Source of the DNA: Hofstenia miamia
Taxonomy: Eukaryota; Xenacoelomorpha; Acoela
DNA length: 64,000 nt
Reading direction: 5' to 3'
Assembly: GCA_004352715.1 (NCBI GenBank)
Contig: SCFE01000006.1
Coordinates: forward strand, 2,491,217 to 2,555,216
Numbering within the stretch: the first letter of the stretch is position 1; every line of letters begins with the position of its first letter. The notes under the pieces were generated by a model. The model was not told where the DNA came from and did not search any database. It was given only the letters and a program-made list of their open reading frames with translations. This document shows, piece by piece, positions 50,297 through 59,964 of the stretch. Both the position numbers and the translations under genes were made by a program.

Positions 50297-50943
50297 GTAA
50301 TATTGATTAATATTGCTGTGCTCTAGTACTAGTATTTGTAGTAGGTAAACAAGGCACTTTGAATGCAAAAATCTCAACGAAAATTGCATAGACTATAATA
50401 TTTGGTTAGCAATCAATAGAACATACGCATTTTCTGGGAAATATCCAAAAGTTCTAGTATTATTTATTGTGATTTTAACGTTATTCTAACTAGTTAATTG
50501 TAGAGATAAAATATTCAAGTTTTCATGCATTTTATGAACTGGATTTATATTGCTATTTGATAACATCCCTTAAAATGGATGATATCAATTGAAAAAAAGG
50601 GTCATTGCCTGTAGAGAAATATCTCGAATAAATGGCATCTAAAATAGGAACCCATTTGAGATATAATTTTTGAATGATAGTGTTTGCATGTAGATATAGT
50701 TGTGTGGCAAAGCTAAGAAGCAATAATGTGTGAAAGTATTTTAGATAATAAATTATAAGACTAGGTGTGAATACAATTTTTGGTATTGGGCTTTGCTTTG
50801 ACTAACTACAAGCCGTAATAAAGCAGTTAATATATGTTTTTATGGATTTTGTAAGAAATCTTCTCTCAACCTTACAAAATCTTGAAACCGTGTGAGTGGA
50901 ATTCCATTGTCCAGCAGAAATTGATTTAACTCAAAACTCCCAG

Positions 50944-51056
50944 TTTCATGAAAATTGACAGAATTTGCGCTGAAATCTTATCAGAGGCAATACACTTGAA
51001 GTTATTGAATTGTGATGACTTCATTGAAGACAAATTTAAAGATTTTGCATTTGCAG
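50944..51056 (+). CDS. Unidentified multi-exon gene, candidate exon A
   Basis: A frame open from the ATG at 50948 reads MKIDRICAEILSEAIHLKLL, then NCDDFIEDKFKDFAFA, and ends at a strong donor (ttgcag|gtaaac, 51057) in phase 1. The 5' boundary is uncertain: the upstream acceptor (ctcccag, ending 50943) has a weak pyrimidine tract. An in-frame stop lies just upstream, so this may be either an internal exon or the first coding exon. The amphipathic, acidic sequence resembles a soluble helical protein; I do not recognise the family. Phase 1 matches the start of 54590-54684. Confidence 0.45.
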
Positions 51057-54000
51057 GTAAACCTAACAGACATGATAAATGCTTTTAGGTGACATAAATG
51101 CTAAGCTATTATTAAAGTAACAACTATAAGCAATCAGATTTCTCTAGCGACGAGATTTCTCTGTTTCATGTCAAAGCATTCTAGCTTCGAGTGGGCGACT
51201 AAGCCAAATATGAAGCACTCCAATGTTGATGGATATTGTAGAAATACTCATGATGATGCAGTATCTAACCATTTTATAGAAACCAGAAATTATGTTTATG
51301 TTTTCTTCGCCTCCTTCTTTGCAATATATTTTTAAGTTAAATATATATTTGATTTATTCTCAATCAATTTCGTAAGCTTACTAATATTGCCAAAGCTGTG
51401 CTCTACTAAGGGGGACTTTAAATTTGAGTACTGTATTCTTATAATATATTTTGACAAAATTTAAATTCTCAACAAATAAAATCCAAAACTCCAAAACATA
51501 ATCTCGCTTTAACAAGGGGAGGGGTTGGGTCCCTAATCGACATTAGCAAGTTGGACTGCGGCCTGAATATTGCCCATAAATATTCTAAGTAATTGGCCAT
51601 GAGCATGGTTTTTATCCTTAAAATCACCGTATCACTGCTGTTTCAATTAAATGGAATATTTACTCGCACTTAGTTTACGTAAAATTTTTTTAATCATGAC
51701 TGTTTAAATTGAATTGCATTTTTGATCCTAAATGAGACAATCCGAATTTAAGCAACTAATTAAAAAGAAAGCGATATATTGCAAAATTACTTGTGTTTTA
51801 TGATTTTGCTGGCCATTTTTAAGTATATTCCGTCATCATTAAGTGTTAAATTTTGATTACAAATCCAGTATATTACGAAAAACAAAATATGTGTGTAGTA
51901 GAACAGAGATGCTGTAAATGTACTAAAGTGACAACTCCTACATTCTAGGTGGAGAAAGCAACTGTTATTTCTTCTAATTGGCGCTTTCATCCGAGTTGTG
52001 CTCAAGGACCTTGTAGTCGTTAATAAATTGGGGCTAACAAGGAGTCAAAATTGACACTAATAGATTTTGTTTACATGACATTTACTTGGAAACAACAGTA
52101 CATATATCCACCTCCAAAATGTATTCATACTCAATTTACATTAGAAAATGTGGTTTTGTCTATGTGGCTTGTAATTTGTTTTTGTCTTGAGTTTTGAAAA
52201 TATTAAATATGGTTGTTATATATGTTGCACTTTACCGGCATTTGTATAAAACCGAAAGCTTAATTGTAAATAGCTAACCGAATTAGTCAACAAGGGCGGA
52301 TAAAATATGAAAAATTCATTAAAATTTTACAATAAAAATTACAAAAGAAAATTCCTTAATATCGCCAAATAGAGTAAATCAGAACAGTTTTTTAAGTTTT
52401 CTTGAAAGATCTGGTATTTGTAAAATGTATTTCATTGAACTTTACACTATAATGTGTCCTATAGATTCTGAACTTACACTTAAATAAAAATATGAATATT
52501 TAGTTTTTTGTATTAAATATATATATTTACTTTTGGAAATTTATTAGTTTTTTAAGTTAAGATTCCTTTCTTTTCTGTGGGGCATTTTAACTTTAGCATA
52601 AAATTATAAATTATTTTACTTTTAAAAATACTAATGAAATTGGATTACCATAGCTACGGCTACCCTGTGGCACATAAACTAATAGTGATACATTTATGCG
52701 CAAAAGAACAACGTAAAATATTAGGCATAGCATGAGTAATAATTAAATAAAATTTTTCCTTTTATTCCAATTCAACACCATGCACCTATTCCAAAAATTC
52801 CAAAAACAAATTTGTGTGTCATATCAAAAGTCAGCAGAATTTTGTTTTTATTTTAGAATTTAATGATTTTAGCAAGAGCTTTGCATTTTTGATTTGGTTG
52901 ATTTTCTTGAATTTTATCTACATATTTAACAATATTTATTGAAATTGAGACTAAGCTCACATTCATACCATTAGGTGAAAATTTTGCAATTTACTTAATC
53001 TTATACCATTGATCTATCCTAAAGACACAACATGCTATTTATTAAAGGGTAATTTGAAGTTTGAAAAAAATGTACTGAGTCTTAAAAAATTGCACAAATT
53101 CTATGTTTCCATTTTTGAAGTTTTTAGATTGTGATGAAGACTGTACATGTACATAGTGATGAATTTTAAATGCTTTAAAATAGTTTTATGCTCTTCTTAG
53201 TAACCTATTATGTATTTAGCATTTTATCCTACATTAGGCCCCCTTTAAAATTTTTTTCTGTATTAACCCCTATTAGTCAACCAATAAGTCACGATTTATA
53301 AGAACCGATTAATTTACATTTCAATTTCTGCCCTATAAAATATTGAATAATATTACTGTAGTGCTTAGTTCTATGCAAACTAGGGGGAAAAAAATCCTCC
53401 TATTAAACTTTTGATTCGTACTCAAGACCTTGAGGAGCTTTCTTGAAGAGACTTGGTAACTTTTCCTAACGCTTATTGGACATCACGATCCTCGAATAAA
53501 AAATTTCGAAAGATTTTATGGAAGATATTGTTTTTCAACAATACTATTGTTTTCCAATTTTTATAAAAATATATTATTATTGTTAGTATGAAAAAGAAAA
53601 TATTTAATAAGTTAAAAATGAATTCTAATGAATTTCATCATTTGCAAGTGCTAAAGCCAATATTTAATATGTTTCAAAGAAATCCCCATTTGATAATGTC
53701 ATTAAAAATAATGATAATGGCATCGAATTTTTTAAACTGCAAATAGAAAGTGCTGATATGAAGTATTTTTATGCAAATGTTTGTTTTAACAGAACAATCA
53801 AATCCAGTGCTAGATGGGTGGAAAGATGGAGGAGTGGGTGATTTGGGGTGTTGAAATTCTCCCTTCATAGGCTTGAAGAGCAAAAAGGCCCAGTTAGAAC
53901 AAGATTAACGATTTTGTGTTCTGCTGTATCTAAAGTCCACAGAACAATTTTTAAGCAAAACATTAAACTTTAGAGAATGTTTTAAAATTTACATTTTGTT

Positions 54001-54589
54001 ATGCTTGCCTTAATATAGTGATCCAGGCACAATCTCTTTGTATTTTAAAAACATCGTTTAAGTCATAGTGTCTAGACATCGGATGCCAAAACAATAACAG
54101 ACATTGCGTAATTTTAGGTGTAACATTTTCTATTATTTTTCATTATGTAAAGTGGAGGCTTCACAAAACAAATTGCCCTAGTTCATACATAATAAATTAT
54201 GACAGTGATCTATCATCAAAAAAATTATAAATATTTTACAAATTGATATTAGAACTGAATAAAATAGCTGTTAGTTTCCTGCCAAGCACGTTGTTCGACC
54301 TGTAATAATATTATTTAACTAATTTACATACTGGAAAATAAATAGGAGTTCAGTTTAAAGTCAATCAATGGTTCATTAGGGTTTAGAGAAAATAATTGTG
54401 CACACCACAATATATAATGTCTACATTTATATTCATTAACCACTTTTATGTGAGAACAAACTGGAGAGAGGTCAATTTGGGCCTAGCCACTGAACCTGAT
54501 GAAATTTATGAATATATATATATATATATATATATTTATTTATTTATTTACTTCTTTATTACTTCTAAATACTTTTTGTTTGCTTTCAG
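51057..54589 (+). other. Probable intron between candidate exons A and B
   Basis: This holds no transposon or ORF that I can name. It may include unrecognised exons. A short (TA)n tract lies at 54511-54535 near its end. Confidence 0.35.
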
Positions 54590-54684
54590 TTCAAATGATT
54601 TTCTATTTAATAAATGAAGTATCTTCTGTCAAAATCTTGTTTGATTCAGATGAACGTACAGTTGGACGCGGCGTATTGTTCAAG
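54590..54684 (+). CDS. Unidentified multi-exon gene, candidate exon B
   Basis: A strong acceptor (tttttgtttgctttcag, ending 54589) and donor (ttcaag|gtatct, 54685) bound 95 bases. They read, after two bases completing a split codon, QMIFYLINEVSSVKILFDSD, then ERTVGRGVLFK. The 5' phase fits exon A and the 3' phase is 0, fitting exon C. The sequence is balanced and non-repetitive, unlike the chance ORFs nearby. No family is recognised. Confidence 0.6.
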
Positions 54685-54797
54685 GTATCTTTGTTTTGCT
54701 CTTAATTTTATTAACATCTTTAAGATTTTTGTGCGTGGAATCTTCAATCGGTATTTAAACTTATTATGCTTTTTATAATTTTACTTTAAAAAATGCC

Positions 54798-54798
54798 N

Positions 54799-54831
<33 letters not shown>
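54798..54831. repeat. Single N followed by (TA)n
   Basis: An N at 54798 opens a TA tract, probably another assembly seam in a microsatellite within the intron. Confidence 0.8.
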
Positions 54832-54836
<5 letters not shown>

Positions 54837-55128
54837 TTTGGGTCCTATTTGTGCCATTGGGTTGAGTCAAGGGCATTAAGAGTTCAAGAGAACTTTGCTT
54901 GGGTCAAAATTCATGTTGTGGTGAAGGAGAACATAGTGCTTATGTCATTGTTGTGATGAATTTTCAGAAACATTGCACATTCTCCCCATTATTTACCAAT
55001 TCAACGTTCACTTCAATCTAATTGAAAAATATATATTTTAATATTTAAAAAAATCTTACAAAACAGAACAAAAACAAAATCAATTCTCCTCCCCAAATTG
55101 CCCTATGAAGATGTATCTACATATACTC

Positions 55129-55132
<4 letters not shown>

Positions 55133-55175
<43 letters not shown>
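55133..55175. repeat. (TAA)n microsatellite, 5' of LINE
   Basis: About 14 TAA units ending exactly where the R4/Dong-like LINE starts. Confidence 0.95.
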
Positions 55176-55176
<1 letters not shown>

Positions 55177-55250
55177 GGCCCTAGTGGCCAAGGGGTAAAA
55201 GGCTAGACTGGGACCGCGAGGACCCAGGTTCGAGCCCGCCCCCCGACCCT
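55176..55250 (+). promoter_or_regulatory. tRNA-like head with A-box and B-box (Pol III-type promoter)
   Basis: The first 75 bases of the LINE look like a tRNA relic: an A-box-like tagtggccaagggg at 55182-55195 and a B-box ggttcgagccc at 55227-55237, spaced as in tRNA genes, with D-arm and T-arm-like pairings. The two ends do not pair as an acceptor stem and no credible anticodon arm is seen, so it is not a working tRNA. Such A/B boxes are the internal promoter of tRNAs and tRNA-derived SINEs. Inference: this LINE lineage, or this derivative, has acquired a tRNA-like 5' end. Confidence 0.55.
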
Positions 55251-55257
55251 ACCTTCA

Positions 55258-55977
55258 ATGAGAGTGAAACCGAAAGAAAAGGCCCTCAGTCCCCGGCAGG
55301 CCTTAAATGGTCAGAGGGTGCGAAGAATCTCCGGTCAGGTGGACTCCACAATCGGGAGTGTGGACTCGAGAAGTGGCAGTATAGGATCCACACAGACCAA
55401 TGGACAACGGCACAAATGGACAGATGAGCAGAACAGAACAGCATTGGAGTGTTACAGAAGAAGCAGGCCAGATGAGAGGGGTTACAGGAAGAGAATGTTG
55501 GAAGAATGGAGGAAGGCAGAAATAGGATTAGAAGTTACAGAGCAGAGGCTTGCAGGACAAGTGCGAAAGTTACAGTTGGATGAGAGTAAAGGGAAAAAGA
55601 GAGTTGAACAGGCTAAGCAGAGGGAAGATGAAGTGATAGACACTGAGGCACAATTGGCGGAAGAAGCAGAACCAGTGGACGCAGAAACTGAAGCAACAAT
55701 CAAGGAAAATATGAAGGAAGAAATAGGTGAGAGAACTAGGTTGCCAGTTCCAAGAGGAGTTAAGAAAAGCAAGCTAGCAGTAGAGACAGCAAAGGTCAAT
55801 AAAGTGTTGGAGAGGATAGATGCTAGGAGTGTTACAGAAGTAAATAGCTTAGTGTATGCAGGCGCATGGGAAGTGCTGAAGAATGTAGGCATGGACATAA
55901 AGAAGAAAAGACGACAAGAAGATAAAGGAGACAACAAGCCAGCATGGGAAAGAAGAATTGAGAATAAAGTGGCATAG
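55258..55977 (+). CDS. LINE ORF N-terminal part with Myb/SANT-like domain
   Basis: A 239-codon frame starts at the ATG 21 bases after the B-box. Codons about 50-105 read HKWTDEQNRTALECYRRSRP and MLEEWRKAEIGLEVTEQRLA, a tryptophan-containing Myb/SANT-like helical domain seen at the N-terminus of RLE-type LINE proteins, presumably for target DNA binding. A charged coiled region rich in E, K and Q follows (codons 105-165). The frame then ends in KPAWERRIENKVA and a stop created by the deletion junction with the post-YMDD segment. In an intact element it would run on into the RT. The protein as it stands lacks enzymatic domains. Confidence 0.65.
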   Translation: MRVKPKEKALSPRQALNGQRVRRISGQVDSTIGSVDSRSGSIGSTQTNGQRHKWTDEQNRTALECYRRSRPDERGYRKRMLEEWRKAEIGLEVTEQRLAGQVRKLQLDESKGKKRVEQAKQREDEVIDTEAQLAEEAEPVDAETEATIKENMKEEIGERTRLPVPRGVKKSKLAVETAKVNKVLERIDARSVTEVNSLVYAGAWEVLKNVGMDIKKKRRQEDKGDNKPAWERRIENKVA

Positions 55978-55985
55978 GGTATAAG

Positions 55986-56783
55986 ATGGAGAAGAATGGT
56001 AGAGCAGTGAGTCACCTGTGGTACATGGACGACCTGAAGATGTATGCTAGTTCAAGGAAGATGTTGCAGAAGCAAGTGGAGACATTGGAGAAGGCAAGCA
56101 GAGATTCAGGGTTGGAGTTTGGATTAGGAAAGTGTGCAGCAGTGACAATGACTAGAGGCAAGTGTGTGGATGGGGAGGGTTTGAGGACAAGCAGTGGGGA
56201 TAAGATTGAGGAAGTTAAAGAGGGGTACAAGTACTTAGGTGTGATAGAGAAAGACAGAACAGATCATGAGGAAATGAAGATGAGGCTAAGGAAAGAATAC
56301 AAGAGGAGAGTAAGGAAGGTACTACAGAAGTCAGCATTGAATGGGCAGAATAGTATAAAAGCAATTAATACATGGGCGATACCAGTGTTGAGATATTCGG
56401 CAGGAATAGTTAGATGGAACAAGAATGAACTTAGGGAGCTAGACAGAGAGACAAGGAAGGTACTAGCAGCAGAGAGGGCTTTCAACCTAAATGGAGATGT
56501 GGATAGGTTGTACATGGCAAGGCATAAAGGAGGAAAAGGACTGCTAAGTGTGGAGGAAACAGTAGAAGCAGAAGCACTAGGGCTAAAGGAGTATGTAGAA
56601 GCACAACCTAGAGGGTCAATACTGGAGGTTACTAAGGAGTTAAGGAAGATAAGAACTGAAAGTGAAGGAAAGAAAGTATACCAGAGTAGGATGGAATTAG
56701 AGAGACAAACAAGGTATAGGCGGAAGGAGAATACTGGAGGAACACAGAAAAGTGTGACAGAGAAGAGAGCAACAAGTGGTTAA
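55986..56783 (+). pseudogene. LINE RT C-terminal part (YMDD box onward)
   Basis: A 265-codon frame begins MEKNGRAVSHLWYMDDLKMY, with the YMDD catalytic aspartates at codons 13-16. It continues through the thumb region (SGLEFGLGKCAAVTMTRGKC), KEGYKYLGVIEKDR, INTWAIPVLRYSAGIVRW and FNLNGDVDRLYMARHKGGKG. It closely matches 39285-38278 on the opposite strand. After QTRYRRKENTGGTQ a short deletion shifts the frame, and the rest continues from about 56740 in another frame to the zinc knuckle. With palm motifs before YMDD deleted it cannot be an active RT. Confidence 0.75.
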
Positions 56784-57070
56784 AGAAGGCAGGACTGAAG
56801 AGAGAAACAGAAGCACTGATAATGGCAGCACAGGAGCAAGCCATAAGAACAAACTGGGTGAAGAAGCATATAGACAGAAGAGTAGAAGTAAGTGATAAGT
56901 GTAGGCTATGTAAGAAAGAAGCGGAGACAGTAGATCATCTGATAGCAGGGTGTGAGAAGTTGGCATTGTATGAGGAACAGCTAGAGTCCTGAAGAAAGCT
57001 CTCAGACTCCCTGGGAACTGGTGAGTTCCCCGAGCTGAGAGGGATACCAGCATGAAGCTGTGAGAAGTAA

Positions 57071-57071
<1 letters not shown>

Positions 57072-57111
<40 letters not shown>

Positions 57112-57112
57112 T
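57072..57112. repeat. (TAA)n microsatellite, 3' of LINE
   Basis: About 13 AAT units directly after the LINE 3' end, the counterpart of the TAA tract at its 5' end. Confidence 0.95.
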
Positions 57113-57174
57113 TATCTAATAATTTTAAACAAAATGTAAGATTTAAAGAAGATTGAAATTATGGTGCCCTTTAG

Positions 57175-57245
57175 GAAATGCAGGAGCTGCAAAGACACAT
57201 GAGGTATCTGTTTCAGCTTGGTGATTCTGCGTACTTGGTTTGCAA
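57175..57245 (+). CDS. Unidentified multi-exon gene, candidate exon C
   Basis: An acceptor (gtgccctttag, ending 57174) and consensus donor (caa|gtaagt, 57246) bound 71 bases reading EMQELQRHMRYLFQLGDSAY, then LVC and two bases of the next codon. The exon starts in phase 0 (as exon B ends) and ends in phase 2 (as exon D needs). It begins only about 60 bases after the TAA tract of the R4/Dong-like LINE, so that insertion lies very close to the acceptor and branch-point region. The predicted peptide is helical; no family is recognised. Confidence 0.6.
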
Positions 57246-57349
57246 GTAAGTAAAAAGTGCATCCTTGATGTCATTTTTCAGATTTTTCTATCCATCCATG
57301 ACGTTAATATTAAGTTTTCGATATAAATAATTACATAATCTACACTTTG

Positions 57350-57595
57350 CTTAATTTAAGATGCCAGATTTTTTATCATTGGCGAGGTATAATCTGATTT
57401 CCAATCGATCGAGCCACTATCTACACATATTGTACATAGTGGTAGAAAGTGCTTCTTGTATTGTGCTACAGCATCAATACAGGCTTTAGAGAACTTAGTA
57501 CATTTCTTCGTCCAATGTAATAAAGATTTACACCCGAAACATTTGAAATAATATGAGTCAGTTATTTGTAGATTGAATGTAGGCAACATAAATTC
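57350..57595 (-). mobile_element. LINE ORF1-like fragment with PHD-type zinc finger
   Basis: A minus-strand frame (57589-57356, 77 codons) reads YYFKCFGCKSLLHWTKKCTK and ends its finger with LCTICVDSG. The order C-x2-C, H-W, C, then C-x2-C resembles the PHD-like finger found in ORF1 of some CR1/L2-type LINEs. Nothing else of the element is evident nearby. It lies antisense in the intron between exons C and D. Assignment is tentative because only the cysteine pattern supports it. Confidence 0.4.
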
Positions 57596-57953
57596 TCACG
57601 ATCAGTGTGAGCCATGCAAGCAAATTTAACTTATTTGTCTAAGACTTTGGTTGACTGTCATACTGTAGTCTTATCACCTCATCTTCTAGCAACTGAAGCA
57701 TAACTAGGTACACAACCGTTTTTCGATTCTAAGTAATATTGTCCTACAGATTTTCAAATGTTTCCGCATTTCAATGAGCTAAGAAATATCAGTTTCCATA
57801 GTGATGACTTCATATTGATTATATTTATTAGTACTCCGGAAATTACCACTTTCCCAGGATGGACAATTTTCTTTATGGATTGGATCATTTTTAAGCAGCT
57901 TTTGGGTAAACATTGACTTGCTTACATCATAAGACAGTAGTATATAGAAGATA

Positions 57954-58081
57954 CAGTGCTGGGTGAATTAATTGAGCCAACAAGGAAAACGGTATATAAA
58001 TTTATTTAAGCAAACAATTAAGAGCAAGCAAGTTTAACAATTGAGTTATTTTGTCAAAGTTATAAAACATACAACAACTGA
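57954..58081 (+). mobile_element. Truncated end of the Tc1-like transposon
   Basis: Starting TA-cagtgctgggtgaattaatt this matches the left end of the complete Tc1-like element (59302-59427) almost base for base for about 128 bases, then diverges after caacaactga. It preserves the terminal CAGT and the TA that the left end of the large copy has partly lost. Only this end is present: a solo terminal fragment, in the intron between exons C and D. Confidence 0.7.
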
Positions 58082-58467
58082 TGTGGCATAATCCATCAAA
58101 TAATCATGTGTGGTCAAAATAAGAAAAGATGGATGTAACTAAGACTAAAGTATTATAATGATTAATATGTAAACACATGATTAGGATTGATTATTTGATT
58201 TGTAAATTGTTTTATGCAGTTTATATTTAAATTTTGCTTGACAGTATTTGGCAAAAACAAAGATGGCCAAACAGCTTACTCTAATTAATGCTGACGTTGC
58301 ATAATTAATAGCAGAACTAAATTACGAGGGAAAATTGTAAACAAGAGTCGATCAAACAGGTACTAGTCGAGTACTTGATTATTTACTAAAAAGTGCTATA
58401 AATATGTTACGATTGTTGAGATTATTGATAAATGAATTTAGATGGTATTTACTTCTTCTTTTGTCAG

Positions 58468-58511
58468 GTTATTTCATAATTTATGGAAAGCTAAACGTTT
58501 AAGTACTAGAG
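58468..58511 (+). CDS. Unidentified multi-exon gene, candidate exon D
   Basis: An acceptor (cttcttcttttgtcag, ending 58467) opens 44 bases that complete the split codon of exon C (AAG) and read LFHNLWKAKRLSTR to a GT donor (gag|gtaatt, 58512) in phase 1. If the donor is not used the frame runs on through GNCTVVPTSV to TAA at 58541-58543, giving a terminal exon. Alternatively a good acceptor at 58612-58613 (ttccttacag) leads in phase to a short ending VLLGYE-stop (58614-58633). The sequence alone does not decide between these. Confidence 0.5.
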
Positions 58512-58633
58512 GTAATTGTACAGTGGTTCCCACATCCGTTTAAAGGAATGCTGGAGCAGCCTCACGTCAGCTATTCAACAGTGGTGAGGGCGATAGCTGT
58601 AATTTCCTTACAGTGCTTTTAGGTTATGAATAG

Positions 58634-59267
58634 GTATAGGGGTTTTTCTCCATTATAGCTTTCCTACTCCTCATTGCTTGTCAATTATTATGATTCTATT
58701 TACTTTGCTCTACATGGTTATTACCCTATTATTGAATCCTAGTTATTTATGGTTTTATATTACAGTTGGTGATTCGGTATTGAATTTAGTTAGCTCATGC
58801 TTTTACCTTATAGGTATTATTACTTTGGTATTCGATCTAAGTTGCTCATTGTTTTATCTCATAGACCTCTGGCTGACTTATGCATTTGCTTTCTTGCCGA
58901 CGGCATTGATTGTTTACATGTACGAAGGGCTAGCATGTATTATTATATCTGTAGGGCTATTATATGTAAGGCTCGATAACAAGCTAAAGCATCGCAGTTG
59001 CTGTATTCGATTATCTTTACATATGCAGAATAACAAAAACAATCAATGCACTAAATTCCTTAGCAATCACGAGTTCACAATCACGGAGTTTCCCATTCCC
59101 ACACCAATTCCATCAATGGTTTTCCTGGCGAAGTTCAAGTGCAACCTGTAGTTGTGGCTGATCGATATGTAACTGGAATCGCATGGCAATTCTTCGGGTA
59201 TCGATCCTGTCTTCCACCTATCACTCTTTATCTAAATGAGTTGTTGTTAGTTATACATTTAGAAAAG

Positions 59268-59270
<3 letters not shown>
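58634..59270. other. Unassigned DNA with a hydrophobic open frame
   Basis: A 157-codon plus-strand frame at 58678-59151 is strongly hydrophobic. Its first half overlaps a degenerate repeat of about 50 bases (tattgaat-type motifs at about 58730, 58778 and 58829), which explains the repeated hydrophobic blocks. I do not regard it as a supported gene. Confidence 0.35.

Positions 59271-59301
<31 letters not shown>
59271..59301. repeat. (TA)n microsatellite at Tc1 insertion
   Basis: Pure TA tract into which the Tc1-like element inserted; these elements target TA dinucleotides. Confidence 0.9.
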
Positions 59302-59304
<3 letters not shown>

Positions 59305-59439
59305 CTGGGTGAATTAATTGAGCCAACAAGGAAAACGGTATATAAATTTATTAAGCAAACAATTAAGAGCAAGCAAGTTTAACAATTGAGTTATTTTGTC
59401 AAAGTTATAAAACATACAACAACTGACATAAAAGAAATG

Positions 59440-59964
59440 TCAGTATGGCACACATCCACCTCGAGACCTTAAGCATGGATCGACTTGATGAGGCATACTA
59501 TCAACTAAGGTTTTGCAAAGATGGCCAATTTCTGGGTCGTTATACCAAATGTTTGTTGCTCGTTCAATAAGCTGTGCCTTTGACATGACAACAACTTTGT
59601 TGACATTTCTTTTGAGACAAGCCCAGGCGTTTTCAATGCAGTTGAGGTCGGGACTGTAAGGCGGCCAGCCCATTATTTGCACACCACTTTCATTAAAGAA
59701 ATCCATGACAGCTCTTCCCTTATGTCAGGGTGCATTGTCTTGCACAAAAACATAGTCATTCTGCCCAAACCACTCAGCAGCCGCCGGTAGTAGATGGTCT
59801 CGCAATACAGACATGTATTTCTGGCCGTTCATTGTACCTTCAATCGGAACTAGAGGCCCTGGTGCTTGACGAGAGATGTATCCCCAGAACATGACATGCT
59901 GTTCAAATGGTCTATGGGACACAGTTTGTAAGGCGGATTGGGGCAGCTCTGCGTCTACGTGCAA
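59440..59964 (-). pseudogene. Tc1-like transposase, catalytic C-terminal pieces
   Basis: In the shifted frame from about 59964, LPQSALQTVSHRPFEQHVMF leads to WGYIS, GPLVPIEGTMNGQKYMSVL, LLPAAAEWFGQNDYVFVQDN and AP, then a stop codon in place of the usual Cys. The same frame continues with HKGRAVMDFF, WPPYSPDLNCIENAWACLKR and a C-terminal helix ending near 59440. The D and E catalytic residues are intact; only the premature stop and the upstream frameshift inactivate it. Confidence 0.75.

Larger units (their letters stand above)
55176..57071 (+). mobile_element. R4/Dong-like LINE with both ends but two internal deletions
   Basis: This copy keeps the family's 5' end, starting directly after TAA with a tRNA-like segment, and its 3' end (ggataccagcatgaagctg..., followed by TAA units at 57072-57112). 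Between them are the N-terminal ORF part (55258-55977) and the post-YMDD part (55986-56783 plus a frameshifted continuation to the zinc knuckle near 56890-56960). The RT before YMDD is missing: the frame jumps from IENKV to GYKMEKNG at about 55973. A second deletion (about 380 bases compared with the 4928 copy) joins the region after the zinc knuckle at about 56975 to GTARVLKK-coding sequence, removing the RLE. It is a non-autonomous derivative lying in sense orientation in an intron. Confidence 0.75.

Noticed and set aside
55176-55250. Functional tRNA gene
   Set aside because: A- and B-box are good but the ends do not pair as an acceptor stem and no anticodon arm is credible; kept only as a tRNA-like promoter head.
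55482-57053. Minus-strand ORFs of 70-177 codons
   Set aside because: Antisense shadows of the plus-strand LINE at 55176-57071.
58678-59151. 157-codon hydrophobic plus-strand ORF, possible membrane protein
   Set aside because: The hydrophobic blocks follow a degenerate repeat of about 50 bases, and T-rich DNA gives such frames by chance.
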